The notes: generated from the letters alone by a model not told the origin. A stretch of DNA of 64,000 bases from CAVYVZ01 sp963772065 (GCA_963772065.1 CAVYVZ010000008.1:1-64000), one strand, 5' to 3'; shown: positions 9,813 to 19,374, counted from the first letter of the stretch. Made by a program: numbers and translations.

Positions 9813-11582
9813 ATGGCCGCGCCCGAGACCAAGCCCGCCAGCGATCGGGACCTCGCGTCGATTTCCGAGGCACGAACGCTCGCCCGGGCAGCCCGGCAGG
9901 CCCAGACGGCGCTCGCCGAGCTGACCCAACAGCAGATCGACGCCATCGTCTCGGCGATGGCTGATGCCGTCACACCGCATGCCGAGGCGCTCGCCCGCCT
10001 CGCTGTCGAAGAAACCGGCTACGGCGTCGTCGCGGACAAGGTTCAAAAGAATCTCTTCGGCTCGCGTGACGTCTACGAATTCATCAAGCCGATCAAGACG
10101 GTCGGTGTGGTCAACCGCGATGAGACCCGCCGCCTCGTCGAGATCGCGGAGCCCTTCGGCGTCGTTGCCGCGATCGTTCCGTCGACCAATCCGACGTCGA
10201 CGGCCATCTACAAAATCCTGATCTCGCTCAAGGCCCGCTGCGCCATCGTGATCAGCCCCCATCCGGCTGCGGCGCGCTGCATTACACGGGTTGCGGAGAT
10301 CATGTCCGACGCCGCGACCCGGGCCGGTGCGCCGACCGGAAGCATCGGCTGGATGACGACCGTCACGCTCGAAGGAACGCAGGAGCTGATGAAGGCGCGC
10401 GAGGTGTCGGTGATTCTGGCGACCGGCGGCATGGGCCTCGTACGCGCCGCGTACAGCGCCGGCAAGCCGGCATATGGAGTTGGACCCGGCAACGCTCCCT
10501 GCTATATCGAGCGAACCGCGGATCTCCGGAAAGCGGTGAGCGACATCATCATCGGCAAGTCGTTCGACAACGGCGTGCTGTGCTCGGCACCCAATTCCGT
10601 CGTCGTCGATGAAGCGGTCTCAGAGGAGGTTCGCCGCGAGTTCGTCGCAGGCGGGTCGCACTTTCTCAACGCGAACGAGCAGGACGCGCTGGCAAAGGCG
10701 CTGGTCACCCCGCAGCGTCTGCCGAACCCGGCGCTGGTCGGCAAGTCGGCCATGCACATCGCCCGGCAGCTCGGCATCGCGGTGCCCGACGGGACGCGCG
10801 TGCTCATCGCGCCGCTCGCCGGCGTCGGGAGGGAATACCCCCTTTCGATCGAGAAGCTGTGCCCCGTTCTTTCCTTCTACACCGTGAAAGACTGGCAGGA
10901 AGGGTGCGAGCGCTGCATTCAGATCCTGAGATACGGCGGCATGGGCCACACGATGTCGATTCACTCGAAGAACGACGAGGTGGTTCTTCAGTTTGGCTTG
11001 AAGAAGCCCGCCTACCGAATCTGCGTGAACACGCCCACGACGCACGGGTCGATCGGGCTGACCACGGGCCTCGATCCTGCGATGACGCTCGGATGCGGTG
11101 GGTGGGGCGGAAACATCACATCGGACAACATCGGTCCGCGCCATCTCCTGAATCTGAAGCGCCTCGCGTACGAAACGCGTCCGGCCGTGGACACCCATAA
11201 GAGCTCCCCTCGCGGCTCAGAGTCGACTCAGAGTCAACTCGGAGTCGACTCTGAGCTCAAAGCCGGACGCGGGCTGCCGAAAGCACCGAATCGAGCCGTT
11301 CCTGGAGGAATCCCGGCCCAGACGCTTGCCGCGCGCATCGACCAGTTCCTGGCGTCGCGCGGATATCGCCCTCCCGAGGGCGGCGCGCCCCTCCCGGCGG
11401 CGCCGGCAGCCACGAGTGCTGAAGACTCAAAGCCCCTCGAGTTCGTGGCGGAGTCAGACGTCCGAGACGCCCTCCGCGCGGGCAGGAAACTCCTCATCGG
11501 GGAGCGCACGATCGTGACCCCGGCAGCCCGGGAGCTTGGTGAAGACAAGAAGGTGTTCGCACGCGCGACCTGGCGTCCGTGA
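9813..11582 (+). CDS. BMC-associated acylating aldehyde dehydrogenase (CoA-dependent) with C-terminal extension
   Basis: This CoA-acylating aldehyde dehydrogenase would convert a short-chain aldehyde and CoA to acyl-CoA and NADH inside a microcompartment. The first ~455 residues match EutE/PduP/AdhE-N enzymes: VAAIVPSTNPTST, the coenzyme-site ATGGMGLVRAAYSAGKPA with GVGPGNAP, and the nucleophile Cys in FDNGVLCSAPNSVV. The end of the catalytic domain is near CGGWGGNITSDNIGPRHLLN. The last ~130 residues are unusual: a Ser/Thr/Gln linker encoded by a palindromic repeat, a predicted amphipathic helix (TLAARIDQFLASRGY) that resembles encapsulation peptides, a Pro/Ala linker, and DVRDALRAGRKLLIGERTIVTPAARELGE. 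It is co-transcribed with the shell gene 3 nt upstream. Confidence 0.9.
   Translation: MAAPETKPASDRDLASISEARTLARAARQAQTALAELTQQQIDAIVSAMADAVTPHAEALARLAVEETGYGVVADKVQKNLFGSRDVYEFIKPIKTVGVVNRDETRRLVEIAEPFGVVAAIVPSTNPTSTAIYKILISLKARCAIVISPHPAAARCITRVAEIMSDAATRAGAPTGSIGWMTTVTLEGTQELMKAREVSVILATGGMGLVRAAYSAGKPAYGVGPGNAPCYIERTADLRKAVSDIIIGKSFDNGVLCSAPNSVVVDEAVSEEVRREFVAGGSHFLNANEQDALAKALVTPQRLPNPALVGKSAMHIARQLGIAVPDGTRVLIAPLAGVGREYPLSIEKLCPVLSFYTVKDWQEGCERCIQILRYGGMGHTMSIHSKNDEVVLQFGLKKPAYRICVNTPTTHGSIGLTTGLDPAMTLGCGGWGGNITSDNIGPRHLLNLKRLAYETRPAVDTHKSSPRGSESTQSQLGVDSELKAGRGLPKAPNRAVPGGIPAQTLAARIDQFLASRGYRPPEGGAPLPAAPAATSAEDSKPLEFVAESDVRDALRAGRKLLIGERTIVTPAARELGEDKKVFARATWRP
11215..11256. repeat. 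15-bp inverted repeat inside the aldehyde dehydrogenase linker
   Basis: Two perfect 15-nt arms, 11215-11229 and 11242-11256, are separated by 12 nt. The core decamer GAGTCGACTC occurs in each arm, and a one-base-different copy (GAGTCAACTC) sits between them at 11231-11240. It lies in frame and encodes Ser/Gln-rich linker residues between the catalytic domain and the C-terminal extension. It looks like a small repeat tolerated in a flexible linker. Confidence 0.7.
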
Positions 11583-11685
11583 GGCGAGGTGCTCCCTAGA
11601 CGTGCCAGGGTTTCGAACCGATAAGCAAGGGTAAGAAATCAGAGGCAGTCTTTCCCCGCAATTGCTGAGCCTGTTGGACTTATTG

Positions 11686-11715
11686 TTGACCATCGGTTTT
11701 CGCGAATGGTAGAGT
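11686..11715 (+). promoter_or_regulatory. Possible promoter of the lytic transglycosylase gene
   Basis: TTGACC (11686-11691) and TAGAGT (11710-11715) are spaced by 18 nt in a locally AT-richer 120-nt gap. The predicted start would be near the ATG at 11724, so the transcript would be almost leaderless. This is a weak match, offered only because nothing better is present. Confidence 0.3.
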
Positions 11716-11723
11716 ACGCCTTC

Positions 11724-13463
11724 ATGTTCAGACGGCGCCACGGCTTGTCCGGAGCGGTCCTCATGCTCGGGCTGCTCTCGGCAGCATGCGCGACGACGAA
11801 GGCTACGCCCGCAGCTGGCCCCACGCCTCGCGGCCAGACCCCGGCCCCTCAAGCAGTCGATCCTCAGCCGGAACCAGACCCGGTCGACGTTCTCATAGCC
11901 CTCTCCAACCGCCACTTCGAGACCGGTCAGGCCGAGCTGGAACAGGGCCATCTCGAGCGGGCCAAGGCGGAATTCAACCTGTCGGTTGAAGTCCTGCTCG
12001 AATCACCATTCGGCGCGCGGTCCGAGCCGCGCATTCGGGAGCATTTCGACCGTCTGGTCGAGAGAATCAGCGCCTACGAGGTGACGGCGCTCGCACGCGG
12101 CGACGGTTTCACCGAGAAGAAATACGAGCCGGCGACCATCGACGACCTGCTGGCGATCTCCACGTTCGAGAAGCCCGTGCCCACCGCCGAAACGAAGCAG
12201 GCGGTGGCCGAGGACCTGCAGACGACCGCCCACGACATCAACATTCCGATGAATGCGAGGGTGCTGTCGTACGTGCAGCTGTTCACCGGCCGGTTGAAGG
12301 GGTATCTCGAAGAGGGTCTGAGCCGGGGTGCGCGGTTCCTTCCGATGATTCAGGACGTCTTCCGCGCGGAGGGACTGCCGCTGGACCTCGCCTACGTGCC
12401 GCTCGTCGAAAGCGCATTCAAGACGAACGCGCTGTCGCGCGCGAAAGCGAAGGGCATGTGGCAGTTCATGCGCGGCACCGCGCTCGAGAACGGCCTGAAG
12501 CACGACTGGTACATCGATGAGCGCGCCGAGCCGGAGAAAGCCACGCGAGCCGCGGCCAAGTACCTGAAGACCCTGCACAAGATGTTCGACGGCGACTGGC
12601 ACCTGGCGCTGGCGTCGTACAACGGCGGTCCCGGCCGCGTGCAACGGGCGATCAGACGCTCGGGCCGGGACGATTTCTGGCGCCTCACATCGACGAAGCG
12701 CTACCTGCCTCGCGAAACCCGCGAGTACGTCCCGCTGATCCTCGCCGCGATCATCATTGCCCGCAATCCAGCTCAGTACGGCATGAGCGTCTCGCCGGCG
12801 GCGCCGGCGGCGGTTGAAACCGTCACGCTTTCACAGGCGGTGGATCTCCGCCGCATCGCCGAATGGATCGGCACACCGGTCGACGCGATTCAGGAGCTGA
12901 ACCCGGAGCTGCGACGCTGGACCACGCCGGTGCGCACGACCGATTACGACCTGCGCGTGCCCGCTGGCGCAGCCGACGTGATCCGCGCGCGGCTCGCGCA
13001 GACCAACTCCACGGATCTCGCGCCGCTCCGGTGGCACACGGTCAAAAAGGGCGAAACAATCGCCACGATCGCGCGGAAGCTGAAGGTCAGCCGCGCGGAT
13101 CTCGCCGAAGCAAACTACTTGTCGGTCCGCAGCCGCGTGAACACCGGCCAGCAGCTCATCATCCCGCGCGCACCCGAGCTGCTCCTCGCCGCCCGCACGG
13201 ACGCGGCCGCGATCCCGGTCGCGTCCCGGAAGGCCGACGCCGTCGTCGCTTCGTCCACCACCACCGCGCCTCGCGCGGAAAAGACGGACCAGACGAAGCT
13301 GTACCACCGCGTGAAGCGAGGCGACACGCTCTTCTCCATCGCAAAGCTGTACAAAACGACCGTGGCGTCATTGAAGACGTGGAACAGCATCCGCGGCAAC
13401 TCGATTCAGCCGGGGCAACGCCTCATGATCCTCACAGGCCGCGCGGCGCGGACGAACGAATAG
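11724..13463 (+). CDS. Membrane-bound lytic murein transglycosylase (MltD-like) with LysM repeats
   Basis: This envelope enzyme cleaves the MurNAc-GlcNAc bond of peptidoglycan. From the ATG at 11724 the product has a lipoprotein signal (LGLLSAAC), a Pro-rich spacer, a helical tether, then an SLT domain with the catalytic Glu in YVPLVESAFKTNALS, the AKGMWQFM motif, and YNGGPGRVQRAI. A YtpA-like middle section follows (LNPELRRWTTP). Two LysM motifs close the protein: WHTVKKGETIATIARKLKVS and YHRVKRGDTLFSIAKLYKTT. The domain order is that of MltD. An in-frame start at 11706 is also open but places six residues ahead of the signal. The downstream Nudix gene begins a few bases after the stop. Confidence 0.9.
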   Translation: MFRRRHGLSGAVLMLGLLSAACATTKATPAAGPTPRGQTPAPQAVDPQPEPDPVDVLIALSNRHFETGQAELEQGHLERAKAEFNLSVEVLLESPFGARSEPRIREHFDRLVERISAYEVTALARGDGFTEKKYEPATIDDLLAISTFEKPVPTAETKQAVAEDLQTTAHDINIPMNARVLSYVQLFTGRLKGYLEEGLSRGARFLPMIQDVFRAEGLPLDLAYVPLVESAFKTNALSRAKAKGMWQFMRGTALENGLKHDWYIDERAEPEKATRAAAKYLKTLHKMFDGDWHLALASYNGGPGRVQRAIRRSGRDDFWRLTSTKRYLPRETREYVPLILAAIIIARNPAQYGMSVSPAAPAAVETVTLSQAVDLRRIAEWIGTPVDAIQELNPELRRWTTPVRTTDYDLRVPAGAADVIRARLAQTNSTDLAPLRWHTVKKGETIATIARKLKVSRADLAEANYLSVRSRVNTGQQLIIPRAPELLLAARTDAAAIPVASRKADAVVASSTTTAPRAEKTDQTKLYHRVKRGDTLFSIAKLYKTTVASLKTWNSIRGNSIQPGQRLMILTGRAARTNE

Positions 13464-13469
13464 CGGCAC

Positions 13470-13875
13470 TTGGCGGAGTTCGTCGAACAGGCGGGCGCGG
13501 TCGTCTATCGCCGAGGGGAAGACGGCTTCAGAGTGCTCCTCGTGAGGGCCCGCAAGAAGTCCCACCGACTGGATTTTTCCCAAAGGACACATCGAGGAAA
13601 ACGAAACCGCGGCCGAGGCGGCCGTGCGTGAGGCCGAAGAGGAGGCCGGCGTGACGGGCCGTGTGGTGGCGGCGCTCTGGCCGGCACTGACGTTCGAGTC
13701 GGGGGGACGGCAGCTCAGAGTGCAGTACTTTCTGATTGAGTGCACGGGCACGCTGACCTCGAAGGAAGAGCGTGAGATCGCGTGGCTGCCGCCGTCGGGC
13801 GCGCGCGAGCAGCTCACCCACGCTGCCGCACGTGCATTGTTGACCGCGGCCCTCGACAATCTGCCCCGCGCCTAG
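13470..13875 (+). CDS. Nudix hydrolase (frameshifted near the 5' end)
   Basis: This is a small phosphohydrolase of the MutT/DIPP type. The Nudix box is complete: G-H-I-E-E-N-E, seven residues, then REAEEEAGV, which matches GX5EX7REUXEEXGU. The N-terminus is AEFVEQAGAVVYRR from a TTG at 13470. One extra C in a CCC run near 13553 breaks the frame between RKKS and TDWIFPKGHIE. The corrected product is about 135 residues, a usual length for diadenosine/diphosphoinositol-type hydrolases, but the substrate cannot be read from sequence. The stop overlaps the stop of the convergent coiled-coil gene in the string CTAG. Confidence 0.8.
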
Positions 13876-16600
13876 GCGGTCACGGCCTTCTTCGCCGACG
13901 CCGCCGGTGCGGTCCTGACGCGGAGCTGCTTGATGCTCTGCTCGATCCGCTGTGCCAGCTCGCGTTCGTGCTGGAGCGTGCGCACCGTCGTCTGCGCCTC
14001 CTGCATCATGAACTCGAGCCGGGCCAGCTTCTCGGCCACGTGGTCGATCACGGCCTTCTGCTCGCCGAGCGTTTCGAGGTTCACCCGGACGTCCTCGAGC
14101 AGGTTCGAGATCAGGCTCGTCTTTCCCTGAACCTCGTCGACGGTCCGGCGACGCGACTCGATGATCGCGATCTTCGCTTCCGCCTCCGATGCCTTGGCGA
14201 GCAGATCCTGCACCTGCCGCCGCAGCGCGGCGACGTCCTCGCGGTGGTCGCTCACGTACTGCAGATCGGCCCGGCTCTTCGCGCTGATCTCGTGGACGCT
14301 CTCGACTTCCGCCTTGACCGCAGCCACCACCGCGTCGCGGTCGGCGATCGCCTTCATCTTCTGGTCAACCTGGTCGGAGCTGTCCGCGAGTTGCGCGAGC
14401 TTCGATTCGACGGAGGCCACTTTCTTGTCGGCAAAGGCGATTTGCGTCCGGCGCTGCTCGAGCTGCTTGAACATCGCCTCGGCCCGCTTGATGTGATCCT
14501 CGGCGGCCTCGGCCTGCGCGATCGCGTCGCGCTGCCGCACTTGAACGCGCGCGAGCTCGCCCACGAGCTCGTCTTTGGCCGACCCGGCGCGCGCCAGCTC
14601 CTCGCTCAGCGCCTGCATCTGCTTGACGCGCTCGCCGGCCTCGGCCGCAAGGGCGCGCCCCTGCTCGACGAGCTCCACCAGACGAGCCTGCTGCTGGGCG
14701 ATGACGGCTTCCTCGCGCTGCGCTTCTCTCGCGCGAGCCTGCGCCTTCTTCAGCTCGTCATTCAGTACGGACAGCTGCTCGGCGATCGGCAGCACCTTGC
14801 TCTGGAGCGTGCCGACGCGCTCGACCTTCTGGTGGGCATCGAGCATCTGCGCGGCGATGTCGTCGCACTGGCTCTTGAGCGTGTCGAGCTCTGCCCGCCG
14901 CGCAAGCTGCTCTGCGAGCTTCTGGCCGACGTCGCTCGTCACGGAGACGAGGGAGTTGATCCGGCCCTCGAGCTTCTCGACGAACTGCACGCGCGCGGTG
15001 ACGCGGGCCAGCTGCGCATCCAGCTCGCCGGTGATCTGTCCCAGCCGCGTCGCAGCCAACGTGCCGGCATCGACCAGCGCCAGCTTCCCGCTGATCGCGT
15101 CCATCGTCGACTCGAGCTGAGGCGTCCGGGTCAGGAACGACGTCATGCGGTCGCCGAAGGCCTCGAGCGCGGCGCGGTCCGCTGCGAGCTTGTCGCCGAG
15201 ATGCGCCACGTCCGCATGCATTTTGTGGAACTCGTGGATCTCCTTGCGGAGCGTTTCGAGGTCCTCGCGGCTCTGATGGAGGCTCTCATAGTGGGCGGCT
15301 GTACGCTTCGACAGCTCGTCGACCTGCGCCAGCCGCTCGGCGAGCGTCTCCAGGCCCGCCTGCTTCTTCGACAACTCGTCGGCCGCCCCCATCAGCGCGT
15401 CGAAATCCTTCGTCAATCCGTCGACCCGCTGGTTCAACAGCGAGAGGTTCTTCTCTTTCGCCGTGAGCGCCTGCATGCGCGCCTCGGCTTCGCCGACCGA
15501 CTGCTGCAGCGTGTCGAGACGCCGATCGAAGGCCTCGAATTCCTTCTTCTCGAGCGCCAGCTTCTCCACGTGCGTCCGCATCACATCGACGAGCGCGCGG
15601 CCATCCTTCTCGAAGCGGGACGATTCGCGCGCGAGCTCGTCGCGCATCTTGGTCGCGGCGTCGGCTTTCGCGTTGGTTTCCTCGACCAGCTTTTCGATGC
15701 GCGCAACCGTCTCCTCGCTGCGCGAGGCCTGCTTCATCCCCTCGTGCAGCCGCGAGATCTGGACGTCCATGTTCCAGACCATCTCGTTGAGGCGGTTCGC
15801 CTCGACGATCGGCCCGCTCGACCGCCACCTTCTGGCTCTCGAGGGCCTTGCTCTTCGTCGAGACGTGCTCGGTCAGCGCGTTCAGCGAGGCGAGCTTCTC
15901 CTCGGTTGTCTTCGACAGCTCCTGGAGCTGCATGAGCGGACCGATCTTCTTCTCGACTTCCTTGACCGTCTCGGTGGCGACGTGCGAGTCCTCGCGCGCC
16001 TCGCGGGAAGCCTCGCGGATCTTGGCGTATTCCTGCGCGAGCTGGGTGGCCGTGCCGCGAACCTGATCGAGATCGGCCCTGAGCGCTGCGGCGCCATCGA
16101 CCGACTGTTTGATGTCCGCCTGGCTCTTTCGCAGCTGCGTGCGGAACTCGTCGAGACCGGCGCGCTCCTTCATCAGCGCGTCAAGGCTCGCGTGCGTTTC
16201 GAGCGTTTCGGACGAGAGCTGTTGGACGGACTCGCGGTGCTTCTGCAAGCTCGCCGTCGGGGGCCATCAGTCGGTCGACGGAGTGCTGGGCCTGCGCCGC
16301 TGCGTCGAGGAGCGCCTGGATGCGCGCGTCGATCTCGCCGAACGAGCGCGCCCGCTCTTCGATCGATTCGATCCGGTTCACGAGATCATCGAGGCGGCTG
16401 CCCGCGGCGTCAGCCTTTTCATCCACGAGCTCCAGCGACTTCCCCATCTGCTGCAGCTTCGATGTGCGCATCGAAATCTGCGTCAGCATCGCGCTGAGGG
16501 CGTTGCGCTCTTCCCTCGCCGTGGCGATGAGGCCCTGGAGATCGTCGGATTGCTTCTGGGCCTTCGCGCCCCCGGTGAGTCCCTTGAATGCGTCAAGCAT
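13872..16600 (-). CDS. Long coiled-coil protein of unknown function (frameshifted)
   Basis: When the frame is repaired at breaks near 16250 and 15815, one protein of about 909 residues appears. It starts MLDAFKGLTGGAKAQKQSDDLQGL and is almost wholly helical heptad sequence rich in Ala, Glu, Leu and Arg. There is no signal peptide, no membrane helix and no ATP-binding motif, so it is not an SMC, Rad50 or MukB protein despite the look of its arms. The N-terminal 25 residues (Gly-rich, then charged) are the only non-coil part. The C-terminus ends in a basic tail (RVRTAPAASAKKAVTA). It would be cytoplasmic, possibly a scaffold or cytoskeletal element. Long coils of this composition are hard to assign, and I give no function. 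Confidence 0.7.
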
Positions 16601-16767
16601 CGTGAATCCTGCTGGCCGTCTGCGCGGCCTGTAGGCGGGTCAAGAACTGCCACAAGCGGTCGAGTCCGACGCGTCAGTTTCTGCGCGGTTTCGCACGCGA
16701 CAGCGCGACACACGCCGATTTACAACGGGTTTGATGGGGTTATCGGCGCGGGCTCAGCCTTGCACCA

Positions 16768-18294
16768 GTGAGCCGCATGCTCGCCAGCCTTCGCAGCGCC
16801 GCGGTGTTCGGCGTCGATGCCTACGCCGTGCATGTCGAGGTCGACGTGTCCTTCGGCTTCCCGTCGTTCTCGATGGTCGGCCTGCCGGATGCCACGGTTC
16901 GAGAGAGCCGGGATCGCGTGCGCGCCGCGATCCGCAATTCGGGCCTCGAGTTTCCACCGCATCGGATCACCGTGAACCTCGCACCCGCCGACGTGCGCAA
17001 AGCGGGCTCGTCGTTCGATCTGCCCATCGCGCTGGGCATCCTCGCCGGTTGCGGATGCGTGACGCGCCGCGTCATCGATGACACGGTCGTCCTCGGCGAG
17101 CTCTCACTCGACGGACGCATCAACGGAATTCGAGGCGTGCTTCCGGTCGCCGTCTCGACACGGCAGTCCGGCCTGCGCAGGCTCCTCCTGCCGCCGCAGA
17201 ATGCGCTCGAAGCCTCGATCGTCGAGGGTCTGGAGGTCTGCACCGCGCGATCGCTGAACGAAGCGATCCAGACATTGAACCTGCCCGAGGCGGCGCCGAT
17301 CTTTGTGAGACCCGCCGCGCCGGACGTCGACGAAGCGCCGCCGTGCGATGGCGACATGGCGGATGTGCGCGGTCAGCTCTTGCCACGCCGTGCGCTCGAG
17401 ATTGCCGCCGCGGGCGGGCACAATCTGCTCCTCGTCGGCCCTCCCGGAGGCGGCAAGACGATGATGGCGCGGCGCCTGCCCGGGATTCTGCCGTCGCTCT
17501 CCTTCGATGAAGCGCTGGAATGCACCGCGATTCACTCGGTCGCCGGCATGTTGCCCCACGGCGGCGGGCTGTTGGCCGCGCGGCCGTTCCGCGCGCCGCA
17601 TCACACGATCTCGAACGTCGCGCTGGTCGGCGGCGGCTCGATTCCGCGGCCGGGCGAAATCAGCCTCGCGCACAATGGCGTCCTCTTCCTCGACGAGATG
17701 CCTGAGTTCCACCGGCGGGTGCTCGAAGTGTTGCGTCAGCCACTCGAAGAGGGCCGCGTGACCATCTCGCGCGCCGCACGAACGGCGGTCTTTCCGTCCC
17801 GATTCGTCCTCGTCGCGGCGATGAACCCGTGTCCGTGCGGATACAACGGCGACGATCGTCGCTCGTGTCGCTGCACACCTAATCAGATTGAGAGCTATCG
17901 CGGCCGCCTCTCAGGTCCGCTGCGGGACCGCATCGACCTGGTGGCCGAAGTGCCCTCGGTCCCCGTGACGTTGCTGGCCGACGCGCCTCCCGGCGAGCGA
18001 TCCGCGGACGTGCGAGCTCGAGTTCTCGCGGCGCGTGAACGTCAGCGCGCGCGCTATGACGGAACGGCGACGCGGATGAATGCGGGACTCCGCGCGGGAA
18101 TGGTTGGAATGTACTGCCGGCCAGGGGCGGAAGGGCGACGCCTGCTGCACGTCGCCGCGGACCGTTTGAAGCTCACCGCCCGCGGATACGACCGCGTGCT
18201 GAAAGTGTCGAGGACGATTGCCGATCTCAGCGGATCCGCTGCGCTCGAAGCGGATCACATCGCGGAGGCGCTGCAGTTCCGACTGCTCGAGTGA
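16768..18294 (+). CDS. comM: ComM/YifB-family Mg-chelatase-like AAA+ ATPase
   Basis: ComM-type helicases drive branch migration during natural transformation. The ~508-residue protein has the N-terminal ChlI-like domain (AAVFGVDAYAVHVEVDVSFG, VRAAIRNSGLEFPP, RITVNLAPADVRKAGSSFDLP), the AAA+ domain with Walker A GPPGGGKTMMA and Walker B HNGVLFLDEMPEF, a zinc-like Cys cluster (NPCPCGYNGDDRRSCRC), and the C-terminal MCM-type lid. The GTG at 16768 and an ATG at 16777 are both possible starts; the ATG (MLASLRSAAVFG) fits the family better. With the ComEA gene and pilus genes elsewhere in the window it completes part of a DNA-uptake toolkit, though ComM also occurs in bacteria not known to be competent. 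Confidence 0.92.
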   Translation: MSRMLASLRSAAVFGVDAYAVHVEVDVSFGFPSFSMVGLPDATVRESRDRVRAAIRNSGLEFPPHRITVNLAPADVRKAGSSFDLPIALGILAGCGCVTRRVIDDTVVLGELSLDGRINGIRGVLPVAVSTRQSGLRRLLLPPQNALEASIVEGLEVCTARSLNEAIQTLNLPEAAPIFVRPAAPDVDEAPPCDGDMADVRGQLLPRRALEIAAAGGHNLLLVGPPGGGKTMMARRLPGILPSLSFDEALECTAIHSVAGMLPHGGGLLAARPFRAPHHTISNVALVGGGSIPRPGEISLAHNGVLFLDEMPEFHRRVLEVLRQPLEEGRVTISRAARTAVFPSRFVLVAAMNPCPCGYNGDDRRSCRCTPNQIESYRGRLSGPLRDRIDLVAEVPSVPVTLLADAPPGERSADVRARVLAARERQRARYDGTATRMNAGLRAGMVGMYCRPGAEGRRLLHVAADRLKLTARGYDRVLKVSRTIADLSGSAALEADHIAEALQFRLLE

Positions 18295-18357
18295 GCCCCT
18301 CTCAGTTCGATTTCGAACGGTAATTCGCCCGATGATCGCCTCCGCTGTCGAATGACT

Positions 18358-18386
18358 TTGAAACAGCCGAAACGTCGTGATAGCCT
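18358..18386 (+). promoter_or_regulatory. Putative sigma-70 promoter of the M23 peptidase gene
   Basis: TTGAAA (18358-18363) and TAGCCT (18381-18386) are 17 nt apart, with the ATG at 18399 just after the expected start point. A perfect GTTCGA-TT-TCGAAC palindrome at 18305-18318 lies upstream, after the comM stop. Confidence 0.35.
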
Positions 18387-18398
18387 CGGGCGTTCGGA

Positions 18399-19316
18399 AT
18401 GCCATCCCGCCGATACACCATCATCGTCGCAGACCGGACCTCAGGCGTCGTGCGCCGAGTGACCGTCAGTATTCGGCCGGCAGCAATCGCAGGCTGCACG
18501 CTGCTGGCGCTTCCGATTCTGGTCGGGATGGGCGCGGCGTGGAAGGCCAAGAGCGAGGTCTCCGCCCTCCAGACCAGCCATCACACGCTCGAAATCGAGA
18601 ACGCCAACTATCGCGCCGCGACAGAGTCACTCGCCGAGCAGACGTCCGCCCTGCAGTCGGTCATCACCGACATCGGCGCCCGCTCGGCACTCGACCCCAA
18701 TCTGGCGCGCGCGATGGACAAGCTCCCGGCGGTCGTCAAGAGTCGGGCGATGGGTGGGAGTACCGAAGTCGCGAAGACCGCCCGGAAAACCCTTTCATCG
18801 ATGATGACGCCGGACGATACCTTCGGCCTCCTTCGGACGTTGCTCGAAGGCATCGAGTCGGGTCTCAACGGCTTGCGGAAGAGCGTCGAGCAGCGGAACG
18901 CGCTTGCGAATGCGACACCGTCGATGTGGCCGGCGACGGGATGGCTCACATCGCGGATGGGACCGCGCGCGGATCCGGTTACCGGCGGCACCGACTATCA
19001 CAACGGGCTCGATATCGCGGGAGAGCGCGGGCAGCCGGTGTACGCGACGGCCGCTGGTACGATCACGCACGTCGGCTACCAGGGAGCCTACGGCAAGCTC
19101 ATCGTCATCGACCACGGCTTCGGTCTCGAGACGCGGTACGGCCACCTCTCCGAATACACCGTGAAGCACGGCGACCCAATCAAGCGCGGTGATGTCATCG
19201 GGAAAGTCGGCGCCACGGGCCGCGCCACCGGTTACCACCTGCACTATGAGGTGCTCGCCAACGGCAAGCTCCTCAACCCACTCCAGCTCCTCACGCAGCG
19301 GCCTCGCGACCAGTAG
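18399..19316 (+). CDS. M23-family metallopeptidase (membrane-anchored)
   Basis: This is a LytM-type endopeptidase or inactive regulator of cell-wall hydrolysis. After a short basic N-terminus there is one membrane helix (AGCTLLALPILVGMGAAW), a coiled coil (residues ~50-90), a spacer, and the M23 domain. The zinc ligands are recognisable: H in DYHNGLDIAG with the following D, and HLHYEV near the C-terminus; YGHLSEYTVKHGD precedes. The motif HxxxD (HNGLD) and HxH (HLHYE) are both present, so the enzyme is probably active. The length of 305 residues suits a NlpD/EnvC-like cell-division hydrolase or a peptidase acting on the periplasmic peptidoglycan. Confidence 0.9.
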   Translation: MPSRRYTIIVADRTSGVVRRVTVSIRPAAIAGCTLLALPILVGMGAAWKAKSEVSALQTSHHTLEIENANYRAATESLAEQTSALQSVITDIGARSALDPNLARAMDKLPAVVKSRAMGGSTEVAKTARKTLSSMMTPDDTFGLLRTLLEGIESGLNGLRKSVEQRNALANATPSMWPATGWLTSRMGPRADPVTGGTDYHNGLDIAGERGQPVYATAAGTITHVGYQGAYGKLIVIDHGFGLETRYGHLSEYTVKHGDPIKRGDVIGKVGATGRATGYHLHYEVLANGKLLNPLQLLTQRPRDQ

Positions 19317-19374
19317 CGTTTCGTTCCGCGCTGTCCGTGCTGGTGTAGCGCCCGGGTGCCACCCGCGGCGATGC

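Noticed and set aside
13782..15935. A 717-codon open frame on the plus strand
   Set aside because: It is antisense to the long coiled-coil gene, rich in Leu/Arg/His as expected of a shadow of GC-rich sequence, and has no ribosome site.
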